A stretch of 11,935 nucleotides of DNA from Caulobacter sp. (GTDB lineage Bacteria; Pseudomonadota; Alphaproteobacteria; Caulobacterales; Caulobacteraceae). The stretch covers positions 1-11,935 of the forward strand of contig JACMOF010000454.1 of the NCBI GenBank assembly GCA_014378155.1. Reading direction: 5' to 3'. This document shows, in pieces, positions 1-8,290 of the stretch (its first letter is position 1; each line of letters opens with the position of its first letter). The position numbers and the translations under genes are program-made. The notes beneath the pieces are model-generated. The model was not told the origin of the DNA. It saw only the letters and a program-made list of their open reading frames with translations, and did not search any database.

Positions 1-1191
<1,191 letters not shown>

Positions 1192-1215
1192 ACTTCTGCC
1201 GTTCGGGACGCGGAC

Positions 1216-1241
1216 GGGGACATGCCCATGTCCCCGATCGT
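1216..1241. repeat. REP-like hairpin, copy 1 (GGGGACATG / CATGTCCCC + GATCGT)
   Basis: A perfect 9-base stem (1216-1224 with 1227-1235) around a CC centre, followed by GATCGT. The same stem and the same 3' GATCGT flank recur at 3657-3688, so this is a dispersed element and not a chance palindrome. It sits 24 bases after the peptidase stop and 37 bases before sdaA. No T-run follows, so it is not a standard Rho-independent terminator, although it may stabilise the 3' end of the upstream transcript. Confidence 0.75.
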
Positions 1242-1254
1242 AATTCGCGGACGC

Positions 1255-1264
1255 AAACGCGTTT
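1255..1264. promoter_or_regulatory. Palindrome AAACGCGTTT just upstream of sdaA
   Basis: A perfect 10-base palindrome ending 14 bases before the sdaA start codon. Its position would suit an operator or a site overlapping a transcription start. There is no clear Shine-Dalgarno before the sdaA ATG. No factor is assigned, and a chance palindrome of this length is quite possible. Confidence 0.25.
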
Positions 1265-1278
1265 TGTGAAACCACACC

Positions 1279-2682
<1,404 letters not shown>

Positions 2683-2694
2683 TCACCTGGCTCC

Positions 2695-2800
2695 TACGGA
2701 TCGCTTCGCGATCGTCTTCCCCCAGAGGGGGGAAGAGCTTAAGCGCAGGGCTCCGCCCCCTCGCCGCTGACAGACGGCGAAGCCGTCAGGTGGGGGCCAG
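2695..2800. repeat. Multi-hairpin intergenic repeat block
   Basis: Three stem-loops in tandem fill most of the gap after sdaA: a 6-base stem GATCGC/GCGATC with TTC loop (2699-2713), a 9-base stem TCTTCCCCC/GGGGGAAGA with AGAG loop (2715-2736), and a 6-base stem GACGGC/GCCGTC with GAA loop (2773-2787). A C-rich stretch near 2752-2761 faces a G-rich one at 2791-2796. From memory this C-run/AGAG/G-run style is common between Caulobacter genes. No T-run follows. It may act as an mRNA 3' end or be a mobile REP-like remnant. Confidence 0.65.
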
Positions 2801-2857
2801 TGATCCGGTTTCCTCTTGCCCAAATTCAAACCTCTGACCTACGGCGCCTGCCAGAAC

Positions 2858-2865
2858 AGGAAGAG
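2858..2865 (+). promoter_or_regulatory. Ribosome binding site that decides the DUF72 start
   Basis: AGGAAGAG lies 7 bases before the ATG at 2873. The frame stays open further upstream to a TTG at 2816, but those extra 19 codons have no ribosome site and no family similarity, so 2873 is preferred. Confidence 0.7.
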
Positions 2866-2872
2866 AACACCC

Positions 2873-3625
2873 ATGACCGGAACCATTCGCGCCGGCATCG
2901 GCGGCTGGACCTACGAGCCCTGGCGGGGCGGCCCCTTCTATCCCGATGATCTGAAGCAGAAGGACGAGCTGAAATACGCTAGCCGCCACGTCACCAGCAT
3001 CGAGATCAACGGCACCTACTATTCCACCTTCAAGCCCAACAGCTGGCAGAAGTGGCATGCCGAGACGCCCGACGACTTCGTGTTCTCGGTCAAGGCCAGC
3101 CGCTACTGCACCAACCGCAAGGTGCTGTCGGAGAACAACGACTCGCTGGAGAAATTCCTCAGCCAGGGGCTGGAGGCGCTGGGCGCCAAGCTGGGCGCCA
3201 TCAACTGGCAGTTCATGGCCACCAAGAAGTTCGACCCGGTCGATTTCGAAGGCTTCCTGAAGCTGCTGCCCAAGGAAATCGGCGGCCGGCCGGCGCGCCA
3301 CGCCCTGGAGGTCCGCAGCCCCACCTTCGCCACCCAGGAATTCTACGACCTGGCCGCCCAGTACGGCGCGGCCATCGTCTATGCCGAGGACGACGAGGAG
3401 CCGACCTGGCCCTGCATCGACCAGCCGACCGCCGACTTCACCTATGCCCGCCTGATGTCGAGCCGCGAGAGCGAGCCCACCGGCATGACCTCGGACGATC
3501 TGGACGCCATCGCCAAGCGAGCCCAGGCCTGGGCCAAGCGCGGCGACGTCTACGCCTACTTCATCGCCGGGGCGAAGGTGCGCAATCCGGCCGCCGCCAT
3601 GGCGCTGATCGAGAAGCTGAAATAG
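2873..3625 (+). CDS. DUF72 (YecE-like) family protein
   Basis: A 250-residue protein of the DUF72/YecE family, predicted TIM-barrel-like and of unknown biochemical role. Family hallmarks are visible: GIGGWTYEPWRGGPFYP (residues 8-24), EINGTYYSTFK (44-54), the FSVKASRYCTN segment (71-81), HALEVRSPTF (143-152), and a C-terminal DVYAYFIAGAKVRNPAAA (225-242). Length is normal for the family and there is no signal peptide or membrane segment, so it should be cytoplasmic. The ATG at 2873 has a good ribosome site. It stands alone between the hairpin block after sdaA and the convergent SDR gene. Its neighbours give no hint of function. Family assignment is firm; any molecular function would be a guess. 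Confidence 0.92.
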   Translation: MTGTIRAGIGGWTYEPWRGGPFYPDDLKQKDELKYASRHVTSIEINGTYYSTFKPNSWQKWHAETPDDFVFSVKASRYCTNRKVLSENNDSLEKFLSQGLEALGAKLGAINWQFMATKKFDPVDFEGFLKLLPKEIGGRPARHALEVRSPTFATQEFYDLAAQYGAAIVYAEDDEEPTWPCIDQPTADFTYARLMSSRESEPTGMTSDDLDAIAKRAQAWAKRGDVYAYFIAGAKVRNPAAAMALIEKLK

Positions 3626-3656
3626 GGGCTGCGCCTCGGAAGCCCTCTAAGCGGCT

Positions 3657-3688
3657 GGGGACATGCACAGATGCATGTCCCCGATCGT
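3657..3688. repeat. REP-like hairpin, copy 2 (GGGGACATGCA / TGCATGTCCCC + GATCGT)
   Basis: An 11-base perfect stem (3657-3667 with 3672-3682) with a CAGA loop, followed by GATCGT. It matches copy 1 at 1216-1241 in stem, orientation and flank, and both have GCGG two bases before the G-run. The stem is two pairs longer here and the centre differs. It lies between two convergent genes (DUF72 and SDR), a typical place for a palindromic element that helps end both transcripts. Confidence 0.78.
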
Positions 3689-3723
3689 GGCAATGCCTTT
3701 GACAATCCGTGGCGCCGTAAACC

Positions 3724-4728
3724 TCAGCTTTGCGTCGCGACACGGCCGGCCTCGGGCGCTCCCGCGACGGGATGGCTCTCCAGACACCCCAGCCCCCTCA
3801 GACTCACCGCCACCGCGACGTCGAGCGGCGTGTGCGGGACCTCGCCCAGAAACGCCCGCAGCTTGCCGTCGATAAGCGCCATGGGCTCGCGCCACAGGTA
3901 GCGCATCTCGGCCATCTCGCTGAAGACCGGCACCACGGGCGAGAGGGCCACGATCATCCACCAGGGGAAGGCCTTGATCGGCAGCTTGGGCTGGCCCAAC
4001 ACCCGACGGATCGACGCCCCCATCTCACCCCAGGCCAACTGGTGGCCGCTGAAGTGAAACACCTCGAACGACCCCAACCGGTCGGCGCGATCCAGCAGGC
4101 GGGCCATGGTCTCGGCCAGGTCCGGCAGATAGGCCCAGGCGTGGCTGACGCCCTTGGCCGACGGTTCGGTCACCGAGGTCGGCGGCGCGCCCGGCTTGAC
4201 CACCGCCTGGCCGAAATAGTTGTTGCCGGCGTGCGGGCCGAAGAAGTCACCGGCCCGGACGATCAGCACCGGCGCGCCATCCGCCGACGCCGCCTTCAGC
4301 CGCCGCTCCATCTCGACCCGGATCTTGCCCTTGCGGGTGTTCGGCTTTTGCGGCGCGGTCTCGTCGATCAGCGGGAAGGCGTCGAGGCCGAAATTATAGA
4401 CCGTGCCCGGCAGCAGGATCCGCGCGCCGTTGGCCTTGGCGGCGGCGATGGTGTTGTCGAGCATCGGCAGGACCAGCTTGTCCCAGTCCTTGTAACCGGG
4501 CGGGTTGGCGGCGTGGACGATCAGCGAAACGCCCTGGGCCGCGCGGGCCACGTCGGCGGCGACCATGGCGTCACCTGCGATCCAGGCGATACCAGCCTTG
4601 GCGGGCTGGTCGCGACGGGTGAGGCCGCGGACGGTCCAGCCGTGGCGAACCAGGGCGCTGGCCGCTTCGCCGCCGATGCCGCCGGTCGCGCCGATTACCA
4701 GGGCGATGGGTTGTGAAGTCGAGGTCAT
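3724..4728 (-). CDS. Atypical extended SDR, NAD(P)-dependent epimerase/dehydratase family
   Basis: A 334-residue Rossmann-fold protein of the extended/atypical SDR group, predicted to bind NAD(P). The N-terminus carries the dinucleotide motif GATGGIG (residues 13-19), then AGDAM near 51-55 and HAANPP at 72-77. The segment RAGDFFGPHAG (158-168) is typical of NAD-dependent epimerase/dehydratase relatives. The usual catalytic YxxxK appears lost: after GTVYNFG (108-114) the aligned region reads RKGKIRVE (132-139), where Tyr and Lys would be expected. It may therefore be a non-classical reductase or a binding protein. The ATG at 4728 has a GGGAG ribosome site just upstream on the minus strand. It is transcribed divergently from a LysR gene, which probably regulates it. 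Substrate is unknown. Confidence 0.88.
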   Translation of the reverse strand: MTSTSQPIALVIGATGGIGGEAASALVRHGWTVRGLTRRDQPAKAGIAWIAGDAMVAADVARAAQGVSLIVHAANPPGYKDWDKLVLPMLDNTIAAAKANGARILLPGTVYNFGLDAFPLIDETAPQKPNTRKGKIRVEMERRLKAASADGAPVLIVRAGDFFGPHAGNNYFGQAVVKPGAPPTSVTEPSAKGVSHAWAYLPDLAETMARLLDRADRLGSFEVFHFSGHQLAWGEMGASIRRVLGQPKLPIKAFPWWMIVALSPVVPVFSEMAEMRYLWREPMALIDGKLRAFLGEVPHTPLDVAVAVSLRGLGCLESHPVAGAPEAGRVATQS

Positions 4729-4809
4729 GTCGGTCTCCCGTGAAATCTGATGAGCCCAAACTGCGCCTCAATAAGATAAACATGAATTGGCGAACCTCGT
4801 TGATCTGCT
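4729..4809. promoter_or_regulatory. Divergent SDR/LysR promoter region
   Basis: An 81-base gap between the two outward-facing start codons, AT-richer than its surroundings (for example AATAAGATAAACATGAATT at 4770-4788). It must hold promoters for both genes and, by analogy with other LysR pairs, the LysR binding site. An imperfect dyad ATGAAT-N11-GTTGAT (4782-4804) is the best candidate operator, matching at four of six arm positions. No clear -35/-10 pair can be fixed by eye. Confidence 0.45.
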
Positions 4810-5715
4810 ATGCAAGAATGCATGAACGATCCCGACTGGAGTCTCTATCGCGCCTTCCTGGCCGTGCTGACCGAGGGCAGCCTGTCGGCCGCCGCTCGAA
4901 CCTTGGGTCTGACCCAGCCGACCCTGGGCCGACAAGTCGCTGAACTTGAGCGCGCCTTGGGCCTGGCCCTGTTCACCCGCTCGCCGCAGGGCCTCAAGCC
5001 CACCGACGCCGGCCTTGAGCTGGCCCCGCACGCCCAGGCCATGGCCGGGGCCGCCAGCGCCATGGCCCGCGCCGCTTCGGGAGCGGGTGACACCGCGCGC
5101 GGCGTCGTTCGCATCACCGCCAGCGAGATCATCGGCGCCGAGGTGCTGCCCCGGATCCTGGCCGCCTATCGCCCGTTGCACCCCGGCGTCATCGTCGAGC
5201 TCGCGCTCGACAACCAGCAGCAGGACCTGCTGCGCGGCGCGGCCGACATCGCCGTGCGGATGGTCCGTCCCACCCAGGAGGCCCTGGTCGCTCGCCGCCT
5301 GGCCGACACCCATCTGGGCCTCTACGCCCATCGCCGCTATGTCGAGGCCGAAGGCGCGCCGACCACCCTGGAACAGCTTCAGGACCACCCTCTGGTCGGC
5401 TTCGATCGCGGCAACCCCTTTCTGAGGGACCTGGCCCAGCGGTTGCCCCTGAGTCGCAACGGCTTCGCGTTCCGGGCCGACAGCGATCTGGCGCAGCTCG
5501 CCGCCGTGCGCGCCGGCTTCGGCGTGGGCTTCGTCCAGCACGGGATCGCGCGGCGGGAGCCCGACCTGATCCCCGTCTGCCCCGGCCTGATCCGCTTTTC
5601 GCTCGGCATCTGGCTCGTGATGCACGAGGACCTGCGCGGCACCCTGCGGATGCGGACGATGTTCGATCATCTGGCCGACGGGCTGACGGACTTTCTGGCG
5701 ACGTCGCAGCCTTAG
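4810..5715 (+). CDS. LysR family transcriptional regulator
   Basis: A 301-residue LysR-type regulator of normal length. The winged helix-turn-helix occupies about residues 11-72 (AFLAVLTEGSLSAAARTLGL, then TQPTLGRQVAELERALG and LFTRSPQGLKPTDAG). A linker helix follows, and from about 98 the two-lobed effector-binding domain begins (VVRITASEIIGAEVLP), with the usual ADIAVRM and AVRAGFGVGF stretches. It probably binds a small metabolite, represses itself and controls the divergent SDR gene. Two in-frame starts are possible: 4810 (giving MQECMNDPDW) or 4822 (giving MNDPDW). Neither has a good ribosome site and the second fits many relatives slightly better. Family is certain; effector and targets beyond the neighbour are unknown. 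Confidence 0.93.
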   Translation: MQECMNDPDWSLYRAFLAVLTEGSLSAAARTLGLTQPTLGRQVAELERALGLALFTRSPQGLKPTDAGLELAPHAQAMAGAASAMARAASGAGDTARGVVRITASEIIGAEVLPRILAAYRPLHPGVIVELALDNQQQDLLRGAADIAVRMVRPTQEALVARRLADTHLGLYAHRRYVEAEGAPTTLEQLQDHPLVGFDRGNPFLRDLAQRLPLSRNGFAFRADSDLAQLAAVRAGFGVGFVQHGIARREPDLIPVCPGLIRFSLGIWLVMHEDLRGTLRMRTMFDHLADGLTDFLATSQP

Positions 5716-5736
5716 CCCTTCACGCCTGCAACGTGG

Positions 5737-5768
5737 TTAATCAAACCTAAAGCTGTCCGCGCTACACA
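5737..5768 (+). promoter_or_regulatory. Possible CtrA-type promoter for the small secreted protein
   Basis: TTAA-N7-TAAA at 5737-5751 differs by one base from the CtrA consensus TTAA-N7-TTAA. Ten bases on, GCTACACA (5761-5768) matches the first six positions of the Caulobacter -10 consensus GCTANAWC. This would place the start of transcription at or next to the ATG at 5776, with the CtrA-like box over the -35 region, as in known CtrA-activated promoters. No ribosome site precedes the gene, which fits a leaderless message. Inferred by eye only. Confidence 0.35.
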
Positions 5769-5775
5769 CGGCTTC

Positions 5776-6096
5776 ATGCGCCGCGCCCTCGCCTGCCTGC
5801 TGATGATCGCCGCCCTGGCCACGCCGGCCGGCGCCCAGGTGCGGGCCAAGCCGACCACGGTGGTCCCGCGGGCCGTGACGTCGCAACCGACACCGACCCA
5901 GACGGCCAATCCCGTCCTGCCCGTGCTGCTGCCGTTCGCCGCCAACCGCCAGGGCCGCGATCCCGGCCAATGCCGGGCCGCCTGCGCCAAGGCCTATTAT
6001 TTCTGCGGCGCGACCGGCGACGATCCCGGCTGCGGCGGCCAGTGGGCCCAGTGCAAGAGCCGCTGTACGGCCACCTACACGCGCCCGGGCGGCTGA
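5776..6096 (+). CDS. Small secreted protein with six symmetric cysteines, unknown function
   Basis: A 106-residue protein not recognised as any named family. Residues 1-20 form a clear Sec signal peptide (MRRA, hydrophobic core, AGA cleavage site before Q21), so it should be exported to the periplasm or beyond. Residues 21-60 are a Pro/Thr/Val-rich, probably unstructured linker. The C-terminal part holds six cysteines, C66, C70, C77, C86, C93 and C97, spaced 3-6-8-6-3. This mirror pattern suggests two short helices joined by GATGDDPG and clamped by disulfides C66-C97, C70-C93 and C77-C86. A seventh Cys (C7) is in the signal peptide. No ribosome site is visible and a promoter-like -10 lies just upstream, so the message may be leaderless. 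It stands between LysR and the monooxygenase on the same strand, with no clear link to either. Coding status is supported by the signal peptide and GC-rich codon use. Confidence 0.82.
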   Translation: MRRALACLLMIAALATPAGAQVRAKPTTVVPRAVTSQPTPTQTANPVLPVLLPFAANRQGRDPGQCRAACAKAYYFCGATGDDPGCGGQWAQCKSRCTATYTRPGG

Positions 6097-6112
6097 GTAA
6101 CCCAACGGCAAT

Positions 6113-6140
6113 TTGACGGTCCGGCTAACGCTGTTACGCT
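6113..6140 (+). promoter_or_regulatory. Promoter of the monooxygenase operon with embedded palindrome
   Basis: TTGACGG (6113-6119) is a perfect match to the Caulobacter housekeeping -35 consensus TTGACGS. A plausible -10, GTTACGCT (6133-6140), follows after 13 bases. Between and overlapping them is the perfect palindrome TAAC-GCT-GTTA (6126-6136), well placed to be an operator, possibly for the TetR protein encoded in the same operon. The -10 match is weak, so the exact start is uncertain. Confidence 0.5.
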
Positions 6141-6142
6141 CT

Positions 6143-6170
6143 CCTGAACAACGATAAGTCAGGGAGGGGG
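6143..6170 (+). promoter_or_regulatory. Leader dyad CCTGA-N11-TCAGG and strong ribosome site
   Basis: A 5-base inverted repeat (6143-6147 with 6159-6163) lies in the leader of the monooxygenase gene. Its right arm overlaps the start of a very strong G-rich ribosome site, AGGGAGGGGG (6161-6170), 2 bases before the ATG at 6173. It could be a second operator or a weak hairpin that partly hides the ribosome site. The ribosome site itself is clear; the role of the dyad is speculative. Confidence 0.4.
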
Positions 6171-6172
6171 CC

Positions 6173-7567
6173 ATGAGCCCAGCATTGCCTCAGAAGGGGC
6201 TGCCAAAGGCCTGCATCATCGGCGCGGGCTGTAGCGGTTTCACCACCGCCAAGCGGCTGAAAGACGCCGGCGTCCCCTATGACTGTTTCGAGGCCTCCGA
6301 CGACATCGGCGGCAACTGGTACTTCAAGAACCCCAACGGTCTGTCGGCCTGCTACGAGAGCCTGCACATCGACACCTCGAAATGGCGTCTGGCCTTCGAG
6401 GATTTCCCGGTCCCGGCTGGCTGGCCCGACTTCCCCCATCACAGCCAGGTCCTCCAGTACTTCAGGGACTATGTCGCCCATTTCGGCCTGCGCGAGACCA
6501 TCACCTTCAACACCAAGGTTCAGAAGGCCGCGCGAACCGACGACGGCCTGTGGTCGGTGACCCTGTCGACCGGCGAGACCCGGCTCTACGACGTGCTGAT
6601 CGTCGCCAACGGCCACCACTGGGACCCGCGCATTCCCGAATATCCAGGGTCGTTCGATGGCGTCGCCTTCCACGCCCATGCCTATAGCGACCCCTTCGAT
6701 CCGGTCGATATGCGCGGCAAGACCGTCGTGGTGGTCGGCATGGGCAATTCGGCCATGGATATCGCCAGCGAACTGGCTCAGCGGCCCATCGCCGGCAAGC
6801 TGATCGTCTCGGCGCGGCGCGGGGTCTGGGTGTTTCCGAAATATCTGAACGGCAAGCCGTCGGACAAGTCGGCCATGCCGCCCTGGATGCCGCGCAAGCT
6901 GGGCCTGTCGATCGTCCGCTCGCTGATCCGCAAGCACGTCGGCAAGATGGAAGACTACGGCCTGCCCAAGCCCGACCACGAACCGCTGGAGGCCCACCCC
7001 TCGGTGTCGGGCGAGTTCCTGACCCGGGCCGGTTGCGGCGACATCACTTTCAAGCCGGCGATCAAGGCGCTGGAGGGGAAGACCGTCCGCTTCGCGGACG
7101 ACACGGTCGAGGCAGTCGACGTCATCGTCTTCGCCACCGGCTACAAGATCAGCTTCCCCTTCCTGGCCGAGCCGGCCCTGGTTCCGGACGCCGATCACCG
7201 CCTGCCGCTATTCAAGCGGATGATGAAGCCCGGGACGCCCAATCTCTTCTACATGGGCCTGGCCCAGGCCCTGCCGACCCTGGTGAATTTCGCCGAGCAG
7301 CAGTCCAAGCTGGTCGCCGAATACCTCACTGGCCGCTACGCCCTCCCGGCGATCGCAGACATGCAGCGCATCACCGCCAAGGACGAGGAGCGCCACACCG
7401 GCCAGTATTACGCCTCGGCCCGTCACACCATACAGGTCGATTTCGGCGTTTATTGCGCCGACCTGAAAAAGGAGATCGCGGCGGGTGAAAGGCGGGCGAA
7501 GGCGGCCGGCAACAGGCTTTCAATCGCAGCGCGCGCCGTCGAGGCCTTGCCCCTGGCGGCGGAATGA
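6173..7567 (+). CDS. NAD(P)H-dependent flavin monooxygenase (class B FMO type)
   Basis: A 464-residue flavoprotein monooxygenase that should use FAD, NADPH and O2 to oxygenate a soft nucleophile (N or S) or to convert a ketone to an ester. Domains in order: FAD-binding GAGCSG (residues 17-22), the FMO fingerprint F161-D-G163-V-A-F-H167-A-H-A-Y171 (FxGxxxHxxxY), NADPH-binding GMGNSAMD (189-196) and the late FATGYK motif. Classical type I Baeyer-Villiger enzymes end the fingerprint in W[PD], so this one is closer to FMOs, some of which nevertheless do Baeyer-Villiger chemistry. There is no signal peptide or C-terminal membrane helix, so it is soluble. It has a strong ribosome site and its own promoter, and is followed after 10 bases by a TetR gene and then an esterase. 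That context favours breakdown of a ketone-like or xenobiotic compound. Substrate cannot be read from the sequence. Confidence 0.92.
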   Translation: MSPALPQKGLPKACIIGAGCSGFTTAKRLKDAGVPYDCFEASDDIGGNWYFKNPNGLSACYESLHIDTSKWRLAFEDFPVPAGWPDFPHHSQVLQYFRDYVAHFGLRETITFNTKVQKAARTDDGLWSVTLSTGETRLYDVLIVANGHHWDPRIPEYPGSFDGVAFHAHAYSDPFDPVDMRGKTVVVVGMGNSAMDIASELAQRPIAGKLIVSARRGVWVFPKYLNGKPSDKSAMPPWMPRKLGLSIVRSLIRKHVGKMEDYGLPKPDHEPLEAHPSVSGEFLTRAGCGDITFKPAIKALEGKTVRFADDTVEAVDVIVFATGYKISFPFLAEPALVPDADHRLPLFKRMMKPGTPNLFYMGLAQALPTLVNFAEQQSKLVAEYLTGRYALPAIADMQRITAKDEERHTGQYYASARHTIQVDFGVYCADLKKEIAAGERRAKAAGNRLSIAARAVEALPLAAE

Positions 7568-7577
7568 GGCTGAAATC

Positions 7578-8261
7578 ATGACGGGGCGTCAGCTGGGCCT
7601 CGTCACGAGTCGCGTTCCGATGTCGAACATCGCCTATTTTCCCGTCCGACCGGTTCTCGAGAACCATAAGCCCGGGAAGCGCGAGCGCACCAAGGTCGCC
7701 AACCGCCAGGCGATCCTCGACGCCGCGCGCGCGGTGTTCGGCGACCTCGGCTACGAGGCCGCCACTGTGCGCGACATCATCCGCCGCACGGGTTTGGCCT
7801 CGGGCACCTTCTACAATTACTACAAGTCCAAGGAGGAAGTGTTCGACGCCCTGGCCGACGACGGGGCGCGCCGCTTCCGGCCGATCCTGCGGGCCGAGTC
7901 CGAACGGGCCGTCGACTTCGAGGGCTTTCTGCGCGGCGCGGTCCGGGCCTATTTTGAGTTTCTGGAAGGCGAGCACGAGAGTTGGCGGGTCAACCGGCCG
8001 GCCGGCGAGGTCTTTCCCCATGCCCGCCCCACGCCTGAAATCGTCGCGGTGTTCGACGAGGTCCATGCCGCCCTGGCCAAGGTTCTGGAGCACGACCACG
8101 CCCCGGCGGTCGATCTGGATTACTTCGCCGCCGCCTGTATCGCGATCGCCCGCGAGATCGGCGACAAGATGCTGGAGCGTCGCCCGATCGACGTGGCCGG
8201 CGCCGCCGATTTCGCCGTCAAGATGATCCTCGGCGGCCTGCCCGCCCTGCCTCACGCCTGA
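7578..8261 (+). CDS. TetR family transcriptional regulator
   Basis: A 227-residue TetR-type regulator. The DNA-binding domain lies at about residues 42-92: helix 1 ANRQAILDAARAVFGDLGYE, then the helix-turn-helix TVRDIIRRTGLASGTFYNYY (63-82) and KSKEEVFDAL. The rest is the all-helical ligand and dimer domain. The ATG at 7578 is chosen because AGG (7567-7569) lies 8 bases upstream and overlaps the monooxygenase stop, as expected for coupled translation. The frame is open back to 7485 inside the monooxygenase, and an ATG at 7620 is a shorter alternative. The basic N-terminal tail KPGKRERTK just before the HTH domain may add DNA contacts. Lying between monooxygenase and esterase, it is most simply a repressor of this operon released by the substrate. 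That role is inference. Confidence 0.92.
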   Translation: MTGRQLGLVTSRVPMSNIAYFPVRPVLENHKPGKRERTKVANRQAILDAARAVFGDLGYEAATVRDIIRRTGLASGTFYNYYKSKEEVFDALADDGARRFRPILRAESERAVDFEGFLRGAVRAYFEFLEGEHESWRVNRPAGEVFPHARPTPEIVAVFDEVHAALAKVLEHDHAPAVDLDYFAAACIAIAREIGDKMLERRPIDVAGAADFAVKMILGGLPALPHA

Positions 8262-8290
8262 AGCCGCGCCTTCCATAAGAAAGAGCCCAA

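Noticed and set aside
3730..4716. 328-codon open frame antisense to the SDR gene
   Set aside because: Shadow frame; Arg/Gly/His-rich translation without domain features, opposite a well-supported SDR.
4768..5670. 300-codon open frame antisense to the LysR gene
   Set aside because: Shadow frame of a complete LysR gene; composition is typical of reverse GC-rich codons.
6124..6131. GCTAACGC as the -10 of the monooxygenase promoter
   Set aside because: Only 4 bases separate it from TTGACGG, too close for one promoter; GTTACGCT at 6133 has workable spacing.
6134..7198. 354-codon open frame antisense to the monooxygenase
   Set aside because: No motif, and it would run across the monooxygenase promoter and ribosome site; the plus strand gene is intact.
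7485..7577. Earlier TetR start overlapping the monooxygenase by 83 bases
   Set aside because: The ATG at 7578 has a suitable ribosome site and the extra 31 residues are the shadow of the monooxygenase C-terminus.
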